64,000 nucleotides of DNA from Planotetraspora mira (GTDB lineage Bacteria; Actinomycetota; Actinomycetes; Streptosporangiales; Streptosporangiaceae): NCBI RefSeq assembly GCF_016863275.1, contig NZ_BOOO01000020.1:245663-309662 (forward strand), written 5' to 3'. A model generated the notes under the pieces. That model did not search any database. It was not told the origin of the DNA and was given only the letters and a program-made list of their open reading frames with translations. How positions within the stretch are numbered: position 1 is the first letter of the stretch; each line of letters starts with the position of its first letter. A program made the position numbers and the translations under genes. Below are positions 49,826 through 59,945 of this stretch, one piece after another.

Positions 49826-50851
49826 TCAGGTGGTGGGAGGTGTGGGCACAACCGGCGATGGAACGCGTCTTCGTTGCCGTGCGACGGCGACGAGACGTGG
49901 GGTGATCACTGAGATGACCAGCAGCAGTCCTGTCACGATGGACTGGATCTCCGTCGAGACGTCGTTGAGCATGAGCAGATTGCGCAGCAGCCCGATCAGC
50001 AGCACACCGGCGATGACGCCGCCGAGCGTCCCCCTGCCGCCGTCGAAGTCGACGCCGCCGAGCAGGACGGCCGCGATGACGGCCAGTTCCAGCCCGCTGC
50101 CGTTGTCGGCACGGGCGCTGCCGTACCGGAGTGTGTAGACGACGCCGGCGAACGCGGCGACGACTCCGGATACCACGAAGAGGATGAGCTTGATCCGCTT
50201 GACCCGGATGCCCGCGAAGTGCGCCGCCTCGACCTGCGCGCCGATCGCGAACAGCGCCCGGCCGAAGCCTGTGGCGTGCAGGAGGACCGCGGTGATCACC
50301 GCCAGCACCGCGAACACCGCCACCGGATACGGGATCGGCGTGCCCGGGACGTCGCCCACGGCCAGGTTCACGTACGTCTGCGGGAACTCCGCGATGGCCC
50401 GGTCACCGAGCACGACCAACGCGAGGCCGCGGTAGAGCGCCAGCGTGCCGATCGTCACGGCGAGGGACGGGAGCCCGAGCCTGGTCACCAGCAACCCGTT
50501 GACCAGGCCGCACACCGCGCCGACCACGATCACCAACGGTATGATCGTCTCAATGGCCCAGCCCGCGTCCCAGAGGTTGCCGACCAGCGCGCTGGACAGG
50601 CCGAGGACGGACGCCACGGAGAGGTCCACCTCGGCGGCGACCACGAGCAACGTCATCGCCAGGGCGATCAGAGCGATCTCGCCGAGGTCCCCCAGAGCGA
50701 AGGAGAGGTTGTCGATGTTGGCGAACTCGGGTGACCCCGCGGCGCCGCCGATGAAGACGACCACCAGCAGGATTCCGACCAGCACGTCCCAGCGGAGAAA
50801 CCGGCTGAGCGGGGCGCGCGCGGAGTTCACGGCCGTCACGTCAGGAGCCAT
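49826..50851 (-). CDS. rhaQ: rhamnose ABC transporter permease (RhaQ)
   Basis: A 341-residue inner membrane permease of the ribose/rhamnose (BPD_transp_2) family with about 8-10 hydrophobic segments. ALAMTLLVVAAEVDLSVASV and [20 protein letters not shown] form the family signature, and LAVIAAVLLGGVDFDGGRGT followed by LGGVIAGVLLIGLLRNLLML the C-terminal one. The start overlaps the end of rhaP by 11 bp, and 9 bp separate its stop from the lipoprotein start. It partners the other permease and the double ATPase. Confidence 0.9.
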   Translation of the reverse strand: MAPDVTAVNSARAPLSRFLRWDVLVGILLVVVFIGGAAGSPEFANIDNLSFALGDLGEIALIALAMTLLVVAAEVDLSVASVLGLSSALVGNLWDAGWAIETIIPLVIVVGAVCGLVNGLLVTRLGLPSLAVTIGTLALYRGLALVVLGDRAIAEFPQTYVNLAVGDVPGTPIPYPVAVFAVLAVITAVLLHATGFGRALFAIGAQVEAAHFAGIRVKRIKLILFVVSGVVAAFAGVVYTLRYGSARADNGSGLELAVIAAVLLGGVDFDGGRGTLGGVIAGVLLIGLLRNLLMLNDVSTEIQSIVTGLLLVISVITPRLVAVARQRRRVPSPVVPTPPTT

Positions 50852-51863
50852 GTCTGGCGTTCCTCCTCCGGAGTATTCGCGCGACGCGCAGGGCGAGCAG
50901 CCGGTCCACGCTGATCGCCAGGAGCAGGAGCGCCCCGGTGATCGCCTGCTGCCAGAAGGGGTTCACCTTGAGCACGACCAGCGCGCTCGTGATGGTGGTC
51001 AGCAGCAACGCGCCCAGGGCCGCGCCGTACACGGTGCCGACGCCGCCGGTGATCGCGACGCCGCCGACGACGACGGCACTGACGACCTGCAACTCCCAAC
51101 CGTGGGCGTCGTCGGCGACGACCGTGCCGAACCGCGCCAGCCACAACACGCCGGCGAGACCGGCGAGACCACCGCTGAGCAGGTAGGCCGCCATCACGCG
51201 GCGCCGCACCGGCACTCCGGCCAGCCCGGCGGCCTCGGGGCTCGACCCGATCGCGTAAAAGTCCCGTCCCGAGGCGTAGGAGCGCAGGTAGTAGCCGACC
51301 GCCAGCATCACGATGACGGCGATCAGCGGCAGGTACGGGATGCCGAGCACGCTGCCGTTGCCCAGCGAGAGCACCGACTCCGGCAGGTCGACCGCGTTGA
51401 TCTGCCGTCCGTGGGCGATCGCGTGGTCGAGCCCCTGGATGATGTACAGCGTGCCCAGGGTCACGACGAGCGCGGGCACCCGGCCGAAACTGACGAGAAG
51501 GCCGTTGACCAGGCCGCACACCCCGCCGATCACGATTCCGAGCACGATCGCCACGCCGACGCCGAGCCCGTGGTCGGCGGCGAGGACGTCGCCGACGGTG
51601 AACGCGACGAGACCGACGACCGAGCCGACGGACAGGTCGATGTTCCGCGTGATGATGACGAAGGACTGGCCGACGGCGAGCAGCGCGAGGATCGAGGCGT
51701 TGAGGAAGATGTCCTTCAGCCCCTGCGCGGACAGGAAGTTGCCGTTGGTTCCCGCGGTCACCGCGACGAGGACGGCCAGCGCCGCCACGATGCTCAGCTC
51801 CCGGGCCCGGAACACCAGGTCGACGATCCCGCGGGTGCTCCGCCCTGCGGTCACAGCGGTCAT
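50841..51863 (-). CDS. rhaP: rhamnose ABC transporter permease (RhaP)
   Basis: A 340-residue permease, paralogous to the next gene. [40 protein letters not shown] and [20 protein letters not shown] are the family motifs. Its ATG overlaps the ATPase stop by 4 bp (ATGA) and its own stop overlaps rhaQ. Two different permeases next to one tandem ATPase is the standard layout of rhamnose RhaTPQS transporters. Confidence 0.9.
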   Translation of the reverse strand: MTAVTAGRSTRGIVDLVFRARELSIVAALAVLVAVTAGTNGNFLSAQGLKDIFLNASILALLAVGQSFVIITRNIDLSVGSVVGLVAFTVGDVLAADHGLGVGVAIVLGIVIGGVCGLVNGLLVSFGRVPALVVTLGTLYIIQGLDHAIAHGRQINAVDLPESVLSLGNGSVLGIPYLPLIAVIVMLAVGYYLRSYASGRDFYAIGSSPEAAGLAGVPVRRRVMAAYLLSGGLAGLAGVLWLARFGTVVADDAHGWELQVVSAVVVGGVAITGGVGTVYGAALGALLLTTITSALVVLKVNPFWQQAITGALLLLAISVDRLLALRVARILRRRNARHGS

Positions 51864-53401
51864 GAGGCCCTCCCCGTGGCAGCGGTCATCACGCTCTCCT
51901 CGGTGGCGTCCGCACGTGGAATGTCGGCGACCAGCCGTCCTTCCTGCATGACGAGCACCCGGTCCGCCATGCCCAGCACCTCGGGCAGCTCGGAGGAGAT
52001 CATCAGTACGGCCATGCCGTCGGAGGCCAGCTCCGACAGCACCCGGTGGACCTCGGCCTTGGTGCCCACGTCGATTCCCCGGGTGGGCTCATCGATGATC
52101 AGCACCTGCGGGCGGGTCGACAGCCACTTGGCGAGCACGACCTTCTGCTGGTTGCCGCCGGACAGGACGTTCACGGCGTCCGAGAGCCGGTTGAACTTCA
52201 GTTGCAGCCGGATCGCCCAGTCACGGGCACGGTCGCGCTCGGCGGCGCGGGAGATGACCGGGCCGCGCCGTAGACCCTTCAGCCCGGTGAGCCCGATGTT
52301 GCGCTCGATCGACTGGTCCATCACCAGGCCCTGCTGCCTGCGATCCTCGGGGACCAGTGCCACGCCCGCGGACATCGCGGCGGTCGGCGACGCGGGAGGC
52401 AGCCGCCGCCCGTTCACCTCCACCCATCCGGCGTCCCAGCGGTCCACTCCGAACACGGCCCGGGCCACCTCGCTGCGGCCGGCGCCCACCAGACCGGCGA
52501 GGGCGACGATCTCACCGCGACGCACCTCGAAGGAGACGTCGGTGAACACTCCCTCGCGGGTGAGCCGGTGGACCTTGAGCGCGACCTCTCCCGCGACGGC
52601 GTCGAGTTTCGGGTAGAGGGTGTCGAGGTCCCGGCCGACCATCCTGCGGATCAGCGCCTCGTGGGTGAGCCCGGCGACCGGTTCGCTGGCGATCCAGGCC
52701 CCGTCGCGGAGCGTCGTGACCTGCTGGCAGAGCTCGAAGATCTCATCCAGCCGGTGGGAGATGAACAACAGCGCGCAGCCCTGCTCGCGCAGTGCCTTGA
52801 CGACGGTGAACAGCCGCGCCACCTCGTTGCCCGACAGGGCCGCCGTGGGTTCGTCCATGATCAGCACCCGCGCGTCCCGGGACAGCGCCTTGGCGATCTC
52901 CACGAGCTGCTGGTCGGCGATGGACAGGCCGCGCGCGGGCTGTTCGGGATCGAGCGCGACGCCGAGTCGGGCGAACAACTCGGCCGCCCGTGCGCGCATC
53001 TCGCCGCGGTCGATCCGGCCGAGGGACGCCCGGGGCTGCCGCCCGATGAAGATGTTCTCGGCGACCGACAGGTCGGGGAACATCGTCGGCTCCTGGTAGA
53101 TCACCGCCACACCGTGCCGCTGCGCGTCCGCGGGCTTGTGGAACTCGACGGGCTGCCCGTCCATGAGGACCTGTCCCGAGTCGGGACGGTGGACGCCGGA
53201 GAGGGTCTTCACGAGGGTCGACTTCCCGGCCCCGTTCTCGCCGGCGAGAGCGTGGGCCTCTCCGGCGCGCAATTCGAGGGAGACCTCGCGCAGAGCCCGG
53301 ACGGCCCCGAAGGACTTGCTCACCCCGGCGAGCGCCAGAACAGGTGGCGCGTCCCCGGTCCCCGGCCCGTGCGGCGCCGTCGCTTCAGCCGCTCCAGTCA
53401 C
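51860..53401 (-). CDS. rhaT: rhamnose ABC transporter ATP-binding protein (double ATPase)
   Basis: A 513-residue protein with two fused ABC domains. The first has Walker [20 protein letters not shown], signature [16 protein letters not shown] and Walker [12 protein letters not shown]. The second has a degenerate Walker A ([20 protein letters not shown], Arg in place of Lys), signature [16 protein letters not shown] and Walker [13 protein letters not shown]. The asymmetric second site is normal for RbsA/RhaT-type importers. It is the first gene of the operon, starting at GTG 53401 beside the LacI operators. Confidence 0.92.
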   Translation of the reverse strand: MTGAAEATAPHGPGTGDAPPVLALAGVSKSFGAVRALREVSLELRAGEAHALAGENGAGKSTLVKTLSGVHRPDSGQVLMDGQPVEFHKPADAQRHGVAVIYQEPTMFPDLSVAENIFIGRQPRASLGRIDRGEMRARAAELFARLGVALDPEQPARGLSIADQQLVEIAKALSRDARVLIMDEPTAALSGNEVARLFTVVKALREQGCALLFISHRLDEIFELCQQVTTLRDGAWIASEPVAGLTHEALIRRMVGRDLDTLYPKLDAVAGEVALKVHRLTREGVFTDVSFEVRRGEIVALAGLVGAGRSEVARAVFGVDRWDAGWVEVNGRRLPPASPTAAMSAGVALVPEDRRQQGLVMDQSIERNIGLTGLKGLRRGPVISRAAERDRARDWAIRLQLKFNRLSDAVNVLSGGNQQKVVLAKWLSTRPQVLIIDEPTRGIDVGTKAEVHRVLSELASDGMAVLMISSELPEVLGMADRVLVMQEGRLVADIPRADATEESVMTAATGRAS

Positions 53402-53428
53402 GCGTCACACTCCTTCCCGGCCTGTGGG

Positions 53429-53442
53429 TAAAAAACGTTTTA
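53429..53442. promoter_or_regulatory. LacI-type operator 1 (rha operon side)
   Basis: TAAAAAACGTTTTA contains the perfect palindrome AAAACGTTTT and lies 28 bp from the rhaT start. It resembles the second site at 53589. A CG-centred palindrome of this type is usual for LacI-family repressors. Confidence 0.75.
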
Positions 53443-53588
53443 CAACGCGGTTCCCGGACGCTAAGCCGCGCCGTCGGGGCTTGTCAATGGGTGATGAAGA
53501 GGCCGTTTCCGATGTGTTACGCACCCCGAGAGCCCAGGGGTGGGAGCTCCAGATACGCCCGATCAGGTAGGGTCTGGCCAACATTTGC

Positions 53589-53600
53589 TAACACGTTTTA
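53589..53600. promoter_or_regulatory. LacI-type operator 2 (regulator side)
   Basis: TAACACGTTTTA differs by one base from the palindrome TAAAACGTTTTA and lies just upstream of the lacI-rhaB transcript. Together with the site at 53429 it suggests that the repressor controls both divergent operons. Confidence 0.7.
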
Positions 53601-53650
53601 ATAGATGCAGTTCAAAGACGCCGTTCATGGACGCCGACGTGAGGAGGACA

Positions 53651-54694
53651 GTGGGGACCGTCAGCATCAGGGATGTCGCCACCCGGGCCGGGGTGTCACC
53701 CGGCACCATCTCCAACGTCCTCAACCGGCCGGAACGAGTGGCTCCCGCGACCCGCGAGCGTGTCCTTCGCGCCATCAGCGAGCTCGGTTTCGTCCGGCAC
53801 GGCTCCGCGTCGACACTGCGGGCGGGCCACAGCCGCACGGTCGGGTTGTCGGTCATGGACATCGGCAACCCGTTCTTCACCGACATCGCCACGGGGGTGG
53901 AGGAGGCCGCGAGCGAGCTCGGCTACGCGGTCATCCTCGGCAACTCCGCCGGCTCGCGGCCCAAGGAGGAGCGCAACCTGCTCGTCCTGGCCGAGCAGCG
54001 TGTCCGGGGCGTGCTGATCACCCCCACCGATGACGATCCCGCCCGTCTCGACGCGCTGCGCGACCGCGGCATCAGAGTGGTCCTCCTCGACCATCCGGCC
54101 CACCGGCCCGACCAGTGCTCGGTGACCGTCAACGACGTCACCGGAGGCTGGCTCGCGGTCTCCCACCTGCTCGAACGCGGAGCACGCCGGATCGGCTACC
54201 TCACCGGCCCGCGGACGCTCCGCCAGTGCGTCGACCGCGGCGAGGGGGCGGCGCGGGCGGTGGCCGCCGCCGGCCTCGACCCGGACACGATCCTCGATCC
54301 GATCGAGACGCCCGCCATGACGGCGAAGTACGGCCAGCAGGCGGCCGAGCGGCTGCTCGCCTCCGGCCGGCTGCCCGAAGCGATCTTCTGCGCCAACGAC
54401 CTGCTCGCCGTCGGCATGCTCCGCGGCCTGCTCCAGGCCGGGGTCCACGTGCCCGGCGAGGTGGCGCTGATCGGGTACGACGACATCGACTTCGCCGCCG
54501 CCTCGGCGGTGTCGCTGAGCTCGATACGGCAGCCGACCCACCAGCTCGGGCGCATCGCCACCGAGTTGCTACTCGACGAGTGCGACAATCCGGACACTCA
54601 CGCCCACCAGCAGGTCGTGTTCCAGCCCGAACTCGTCGTCCGTGAGTCGACTGGCGGACGGCGTGACCCCCAGCCCGACGAGGAGTCGAGATGA
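53651..54694 (+). CDS. LacI-family repressor of rhamnose genes
   Basis: A 347-residue regulator. The N-terminal helix-turn-helix and hinge are VSIRDVATRAGVSPGTISNV and LNRPERVAPATRERVLRAIS. The PBP1-type sensor domain has VGLSVMDIGNPFFTDIATGV, AIFCANDLLAVGMLRGLLQA and VALIGYDDIDFAAASAVSLS. GTG 53651 follows GAGGAGGACA closely; ATG 53627 is another possible start. Its stop overlaps the rhamnulokinase start (ATGA). L-rhamnose, or rhamnulose, is the likely inducer given the neighbours. The binding sites are probably the TAAAACGTTTTA-like palindromes upstream. Confidence 0.9.
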   Translation: MGTVSIRDVATRAGVSPGTISNVLNRPERVAPATRERVLRAISELGFVRHGSASTLRAGHSRTVGLSVMDIGNPFFTDIATGVEEAASELGYAVILGNSAGSRPKEERNLLVLAEQRVRGVLITPTDDDPARLDALRDRGIRVVLLDHPAHRPDQCSVTVNDVTGGWLAVSHLLERGARRIGYLTGPRTLRQCVDRGEGAARAVAAAGLDPDTILDPIETPAMTAKYGQQAAERLLASGRLPEAIFCANDLLAVGMLRGLLQAGVHVPGEVALIGYDDIDFAAASAVSLSSIRQPTHQLGRIATELLLDECDNPDTHAHQQVVFQPELVVRESTGGRRDPQPDEESR

Positions 54695-56127
54695 GCGTCT
54701 ACGCCGCGGTGGACCTCGGCGCGTCCAGTGGCCGGGTGATCGCCGTACGGATCGACGGCGACCGCGTGAGCGTCGACGAAATCCACCGATTCGCCAACCG
54801 GCCGGTCCGCGCCGCGGGAACCCTGCACTGGGACATCCTCGCCCTGCACCAGGGCATGCTGGACGGCCTGCGCCTGGCCGGCCCGGTCGACTCGATCGGC
54901 ATCGACTCCTGGGCGGTCGACTACGGACTGCTCGACGGCGACGGACGGCTCCTCGGCAACCCCGTGCACTATCGCGACGGGCGGACCTCCGGCGTCGCGG
55001 AGCGCATGACGGGCGAGCTGGGGAACGCCGAGCTCTACCAGGTCACCGGGCTGCAGTTCCTCCCGTTCAACACGATCTACCAGCTGCTCGCCGAGCCGCT
55101 CCTCGATCGTGCGGAGACGCTGCTCATGATTCCCGACCTGCTCACCTACTGGCTGACCGGGTCACGCGGCGCGGAGGTGACGAACGCCTCCACGACCGGG
55201 CTCTACGACGTCCGGACCGGCGCCTGGGCGTCAGGGCTGGCCAGGCGGCTGGGCATCCCCTCCGGCGTCCTGCCTGAGCTGCGGCCGCCGGGATCACCTT
55301 CCGGAACCCTGCGCGCCGAGATCGCCGAGGAGACCGGCCTGTCGCAGGCGACCCCCGTCACCGCGGTCGCCTCGCACGACACGGCCTCGGCGGTCGCCGC
55401 CGTGCCCTCCCGGACCGACCGGTTCGCCTACATCTCGTCCGGAACCTGGTCGCTGGTCGGCATCGAATTGCCCCGCCCGGTCCTCAGCGAGGAGAGCAGA
55501 CTGGCCGGCTTCAGCAACGAGACCGGCCTCGACGGCACCATCCGCTACCTGCGCAACGTGATGGGCCTGTGGATCCTGCAGGAGTCGCTGCGCACCTGGG
55601 GCGGCGCCGACCTTCCCGCCCTTCCCGCCCTTCCCGCGCTGCTCGGCGCGGCCGAGCAGGCTCCGCCGTTCCAGGCGCTGATCGATCCCGACGATCCCGC
55701 GTTCCTGCCGCCGGGCGACATGCCGGCGCGGATCGCCGCCTATTGCGAGCGGACCGGCCAGCGCCCGCCGGACGGGCGCGCCGCGACCGTCCGGTGCGTG
55801 CTGGAGAGCCTCGCGCTCGCCTACCGCCGCACGATCGACGACGCCGTACGGCTCAGCGGCCAGGAGGTGGAGGTCGTCCACCTGGTGGGCGGCGGCGCGC
55901 GCAACGCCCTGCTGTGCCAGATGACCGCGGACGCCACCGGCCTCCCCGTCATCGCCGGCCCGGTCGAGGCCGCGGCGCTCGGCAACGCGCTGGTCCAGGC
56001 CCGCGCCCAGGGCGTGGTCACCGACATCCGCGATCTCGTACGGCGAAGCGAGCAGCCGGTCACCTACCTGCCGAGGGGGGACCAGAACGCCTGGACCCGC
56101 GCCGGCGCCCGGTTACCCAGTCGCTGA
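54691..56127 (+). CDS. rhaB: rhamnulokinase
   Basis: A 478-residue FGGY-family sugar kinase that phosphorylates L-rhamnulose to rhamnulose-1-phosphate. YAAVDLGASSGRVIAVRIDG is the phosphate-1 motif, DSIGIDSWAVDYGLLDGDGR the sugar-binding region with the catalytic Asp, AYISSGTWSLVGIELPRPVL the second ATPase motif, and VVHLVGGGARNALLCQMTAD the adenosine motif. GTWSLVG and FLPFNTIYQL are typical of RhaB. It is coupled to the LacI gene by a 4-bp overlap and divergent from the transporter operon, completing the pathway. Confidence 0.94.
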   Translation: MSVYAAVDLGASSGRVIAVRIDGDRVSVDEIHRFANRPVRAAGTLHWDILALHQGMLDGLRLAGPVDSIGIDSWAVDYGLLDGDGRLLGNPVHYRDGRTSGVAERMTGELGNAELYQVTGLQFLPFNTIYQLLAEPLLDRAETLLMIPDLLTYWLTGSRGAEVTNASTTGLYDVRTGAWASGLARRLGIPSGVLPELRPPGSPSGTLRAEIAEETGLSQATPVTAVASHDTASAVAAVPSRTDRFAYISSGTWSLVGIELPRPVLSEESRLAGFSNETGLDGTIRYLRNVMGLWILQESLRTWGGADLPALPALPALLGAAEQAPPFQALIDPDDPAFLPPGDMPARIAAYCERTGQRPPDGRAATVRCVLESLALAYRRTIDDAVRLSGQEVEVVHLVGGGARNALLCQMTADATGLPVIAGPVEAAALGNALVQARAQGVVTDIRDLVRRSEQPVTYLPRGDQNAWTRAGARLPSR

Positions 56128-56166
56128 TCCGAGCAGACTGATCCGAGTAGACGCAGACCGGCCGCC

Positions 56167-56394
56167 TCAGGACGAGCCGAGCTTCTGCAGCAACCGCTCG
56201 CGTCTGGCCTCAAGCGTCTCTATCAACGACTCCTGCTGCTCCGCGTTGGTGATCACCATCGCGATCTCGGCGGCGTCCGTCGGGGCGTCCCAGCGCTCGC
56301 CGATCTCCCGCCTGATGGACGCGGCGCTCTCCCGAAGCCTGACCAGCTCCGCCTCCAATTCCTTCAGCTGCTCCCTGATCTCAGCGTCGTCCAT
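56167..56394 (-). CDS. small coiled-coil hypothetical protein
   Basis: A 75-residue protein, MDDAEIREQLKELEAELVRL then RESAASIRREIGERWDAPTD and NAEQQESLIETLEARRERLL. It is strongly helical with heptad patterns at both ends and a conserved-looking EIGERWDAP turn in the middle. No known domain is recognised. ATG 56394 has AGGA upstream. The frame is open to 56556 and encodes a KDGNKAGDKDSDKDGDEDG low-complexity stretch from a microrepeat; I regard that as leader, though it could be translated. Confidence 0.65.
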   Translation of the reverse strand: MDDAEIREQLKELEAELVRLRESAASIRREIGERWDAPTDAAEIAMVITNAEQQESLIETLEARRERLLQKLGSS

Positions 56395-56574
56395 CGTCCT
56401 ACCGTCCTCGTCGCCGTCTTTGTCGCTGTCTTTGTCGCCGGCCTTGTTTCCGTCCTTGTTGTGGCCTTGTTGCCGTCCTTGACGGTTCGGGCCGTACCAC
56501 CGGCCTATTCCGCGAGAGCGCCCGATTAATCGAGATGCTCGAGGCCGCCCGTGCATTCCCCCGGCGGGGACGGC

Positions 56575-56961
56575 TCATCGGCCGAGGGTCACGTGTCCTT
56601 CGGCGACATGCCAGTAGTCGCGCGACTCCACGGCGAGCCCGGCCGCGTCGAACCGGACGATCACGCAGCCGGCCAGCGTCACCGGCCTGCCGTCCTCGGA
56701 CGACAGGACGACGAACTCGGCCACCGCCGTGTCCCCGTCGACGAGCGGCTCACCGAAGCGGACGCTCTCGACCCGCTCGTTCTCGAACGACCAGCGGACG
56801 TAGTCGGCGAGTTCCGCCCGCCCACGATGGACCGGACGGAACGGCATCGAGCGATGCTCGCAGTCCTCGGCGTACAAGGACACGATCAGCTCGACATCGT
56901 GCGCCGCCCAGCCCCGTTCCCACGTGCGGGCGAAGCGGCCTGCGGCTTCCCTGGTGTCCAC
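56575..56961 (-). CDS. NTF2-like/SnoaL-type protein
   Basis: A 128-residue cone-fold protein. AGRFARTWERGWAAHDVELI, VSLYAEDCEHRSMPFRP, HRGRAELADYVRWSFENERV and GCVIVRFDAAGLAVESRDYW are characteristic of the nuclear transport factor 2/SnoaL-like family, many of which are small-molecule isomerases or hydrolases and many unassigned. The start is GTG 56961 with GGAGG 8 nt upstream. It lies 15 bp after the NUDIX gene and is probably co-transcribed with it. Confidence 0.83.
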   Translation of the reverse strand: MDTREAAGRFARTWERGWAAHDVELIVSLYAEDCEHRSMPFRPVHRGRAELADYVRWSFENERVESVRFGEPLVDGDTAVAEFVVLSSEDGRPVTLAGCVIVRFDAAGLAVESRDYWHVAEGHVTLGR

Positions 56962-56976
56962 GGCGCCCGCCTCCGG

Positions 56977-57444
56977 TTACGAGAACGAACCGATGTACGC
57001 GGTGGTATTGGACGCGCGGGCGTCCTGCGCCGCCGTCAAGCGGCCCGCCAGGTAGGACGGCATGATCGTGGCGGCCTCCTCCGCGGTGAAGAAGCCGTAC
57101 CCGTCGAGCTCCTCCGCCTGCAGGACAATGCTGTTGCCGTCGACCACCGTGCCGCAGTCGAACAGGAAATGGACGAGCGGGAGGGGACGGTCCTCGATCG
57201 GGGGCACCCAGTGAACGACCAACAGGCGGCCCACCGGTGGCTCCAGGCCGAGCTCCTCGAGCACCTCACGGGCACAGGCGACGTCCGGCGACTCGCCCTC
57301 GTCGACGTGACCACCCGGCCAGCCCCAATGATCGCGGTAGTTGGGCTTGACCAGCAGGACACGGCCCGAGGGGTCGGTGATGAATCCGGCCGCGGCCGCC
57401 ACCACCTTGCTCAGCCCGGCGTAGAAGACATCCGCGGGGATCAC
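56977..57444 (-). CDS. NUDIX hydrolase
   Basis: A 155-residue protein with the Nudix box split over GWPGGHVDEGESPDVACARE and VLEELGLEPP, fitting GX5EX7REUXEEXGU. MIPADVFYAGLSKVVAAAAG is a normal start for the short MutT-like group. GTG 57444 is preferred; the frame is open to a TTG at 57576, but the extra 44 residues look unconserved. Substrate unknown; a nucleoside or sugar diphosphate is likely. The NTF2-like gene follows. Confidence 0.82.
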   Translation of the reverse strand: MIPADVFYAGLSKVVAAAAGFITDPSGRVLLVKPNYRDHWGWPGGHVDEGESPDVACAREVLEELGLEPPVGRLLVVHWVPPIEDRPLPLVHFLFDCGTVVDGNSIVLQAEELDGYGFFTAEEAATIMPSYLAGRLTAAQDARASNTTAYIGSFS

Positions 57445-57638
57445 GACGACGCCTGGCCGGAGAAGGAGCGCATGGCAGGAGCCTAGCCGGGGTTCCCCGA
57501 GAGCGGCCTCAGGGACGTCCCCTAGATCTCGAGCACGAGAGTAATACGCCGGTCGCAGGACGTCTGATCTGGTCAACGGGCCCGATGTGCACGCCTTGAT
57601 CGATTTCTACGGTTGAGACATCCACTGAGGGAGAGAGC

Positions 57639-59912
57639 ATGAGACGCCGGAAGAACCTCGCCGCCTCGATCGGCGGCTGGAGTGCCCGCCATCGATGGTC
57701 GGCTCTGTTGATCTGGATCGCTTTCGTCGCCGCGGCGACGTTCCTGGGCAGTGCCGTGGGCACGGCCGAGATGAAGAATTACGAGAGCTCCAACGGGGAC
57801 TCACGACTAGCCGAGCAGATCTTGGACGGCGCGGCCTACAAGGACGTCGCCAGAGAGGTCGTCCTGGTGCAGTCGCGCACCGGGACCCTCACCACCGGCG
57901 ACCCCGCGTTCCGCGAGGCCGTCATGGGCGTGAAGAGTGCGGTCGAGGCCACCGGCCAGGTCGAGAACGTGCGCACGCCGTACGACAAGGAACCCTCACC
58001 CGTCACCCCTGACCGGCGCACGACCCTGGTCCAGTTCGACATGAAGGGTGACGCGGGGACGGCGGGCGACCGGATCCAGCCGGTGCTCGACGCGGTCGCG
58101 GGCGTGCAGCGGGCCCATCCGGACCTCCGGGTCGAGGAGGCCGGCGGGGCGAGCGCCGACAAGCTGATCGGCGAGGCGATCGACAAGGACTTCGTGCGGG
58201 CCGAGCAACTCTCGCTGCCGATCACCATCGGCATCCTGCTCGCCGCGTTCGGCGCGTTGCTGGCCGCGCTGGTCCCGGTCGCCCTGGCGATGACGGCGAT
58301 CTTCTCGGCTACCGGGTTGCTGGCTCTCACCAGCCAACTTCTGCACGTCGACTCGGCGACCAGCAACGTGATGTTGCTGATCGGCCTGGCGGTCGGCGTC
58401 GACTACAGCCTCTTCTACGTCATGCGACAGCGCGAGGAGAGGGCGAAGGGCCGCGACAAGCGCAGGGCCATCGAGATCGCCGCCGCCACGTCCGGCAGGG
58501 CCGTCCTCATCTCCGGCATCACCGTCATCGTGGCGATGGCCGGGATGTTCCTGACGGGCAACGGCATCTTCATGGGCTTCGCCGAGGGCACGATCCTCGT
58601 GGTCCTGACAGCCGTCGTCGGCTCCCTGACCGCCCTGCCCGCGCTGCTCTCGCTGATCGGCGACAAGATCGACGCCCGGTTGATCCACGGCACCGTACGG
58701 ACCGTCACCAGGGGAAGGGTCGGCTGGCGGCGCGTTCTCGGGGTCCGCGGAGGGGAGAGCAGGTTCTGGGGCGCGATCATCGGGCCGGTCCTGCGTCATC
58801 CGATCGTCTCCGTGGTCCTCGCCGGCAGTCTCCTCGTCGCGCTCGCGATCCCCGCGTTCAGCCTCAAGACCGGCGCGCAGACCATCGACGACCTGCAGGG
58901 CAACTACTCGATCGCCGAGACCTTCAAGCGGATCGACAAGGCCTTCCCCGGCGGGAACGAGCCCGCGGTGGTCGTCGTCAAGGCCGCCGACGTCACGACC
59001 CCTCAGTTCACCGCCTCGATCGAGGAGTTCAAGAAGCGGGCGCTGGCGACGGGCGAGGCGAACGAGCCGATCAGCGTACGAATAAATCCGGATAAGACGG
59101 TGGCCCAGATCGCCATCGGCATCAAGGGCACCGGGATGGACGCGGTCTCGGAGCACGCCGTCCACACCCTGCGTGAAAAGGTCATCCCCGCCACGCTTCC
59201 CGGAGCGCACGTCACCGGCAGCACGGCGGGCTCGATGGACTTCGACGAGCAGCTTCGCCGGACGATCCCGCTGGTGTTCGGCTTCGTGCTGCTGCTGGCC
59301 TTCGTCCTGCTGCTGATCTCGTTCCGCTCGCTGGTCGTCGCGATCAAGGCCATCCTGCTCAACCTGCTGTCCGTCGCGGCGGCGTACGGCGTGCTCGTGC
59401 TGGTCTTCCAGAGGGGGTACGGCGAGAGCCTGCTCGGCTTCACTTCCACCGGGATGATCACCAACTGGCTGCCCCTGTTCCTGTTCGTGATCCTCTTCGG
59501 CCTGTCGATGGACTACCACGTCTTCATCCTCAGCCGGATCCGGGAGGCCTACGACAGGGGCATGCGCACCGAGGACGCGATCGCCTCCGGCATCAAGAGC
59601 ACCGCCGCCGTGGTCACGAGTGCGGCGCTCATCATGGTGGCGGTGTTCGCGACCTTCGCCACGCTGTCGCTGCTGACGTTCATGCAGATGGGCATCGGCC
59701 TGGCGGCCGCGATCCTGATCGACGCGACGATCGTGCGGGCGGTCCTGCTGCCGGCGACGATGAAACTGCTGGGTGACTGGAACTGGTACCTGCCGCGGTG
59801 GCTCAACTGGCTGCCCCAGCTCTCCCACGGCGACCACGACGACGACGGCGAGGGCGGTGATGACGGCGGCGACGGCGTCCGGGAGGACCGGGTGCCCGCC
59901 CTCGTCGGCTGA
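57639..59912 (+). CDS. MMPL/RND-family transporter
   Basis: A 757-residue membrane protein with the duplicated RND layout: one helix, a large external domain, five or six helices (SLPITIGILLAAFGALLAAL, LIGLAVGVDYSLFYVMRQRE), then a second external domain and helix set (ILFGLSMDYHVFILSRIREA). The GxxxDY(S/H) motifs in both halves are the proton-relay sites of MMPL/ActII-3 transporters, which export lipids or antibiotics. The ATG at 57639 has GGGAGAGAGC upstream. The C-terminal tail is Asp/Gly-rich (GDHDDDGEGGDDGGDG). A large hairpin follows at 59946-59985. Substrate unknown. Confidence 0.9.
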   Translation: MRRRKNLAASIGGWSARHRWSALLIWIAFVAAATFLGSAVGTAEMKNYESSNGDSRLAEQILDGAAYKDVAREVVLVQSRTGTLTTGDPAFREAVMGVKSAVEATGQVENVRTPYDKEPSPVTPDRRTTLVQFDMKGDAGTAGDRIQPVLDAVAGVQRAHPDLRVEEAGGASADKLIGEAIDKDFVRAEQLSLPITIGILLAAFGALLAALVPVALAMTAIFSATGLLALTSQLLHVDSATSNVMLLIGLAVGVDYSLFYVMRQREERAKGRDKRRAIEIAAATSGRAVLISGITVIVAMAGMFLTGNGIFMGFAEGTILVVLTAVVGSLTALPALLSLIGDKIDARLIHGTVRTVTRGRVGWRRVLGVRGGESRFWGAIIGPVLRHPIVSVVLAGSLLVALAIPAFSLKTGAQTIDDLQGNYSIAETFKRIDKAFPGGNEPAVVVVKAADVTTPQFTASIEEFKKRALATGEANEPISVRINPDKTVAQIAIGIKGTGMDAVSEHAVHTLREKVIPATLPGAHVTGSTAGSMDFDEQLRRTIPLVFGFVLLLAFVLLLISFRSLVVAIKAILLNLLSVAAAYGVLVLVFQRGYGESLLGFTSTGMITNWLPLFLFVILFGLSMDYHVFILSRIREAYDRGMRTEDAIASGIKSTAAVVTSAALIMVAVFATFATLSLLTFMQMGIGLAAAILIDATIVRAVLLPATMKLLGDWNWYLPRWLNWLPQLSHGDHDDDGEGGDDGGDGVREDRVPALVG

Positions 59913-59945
59913 CGGCACGGCTGACATCACGGCTGGCAGCGCGAC

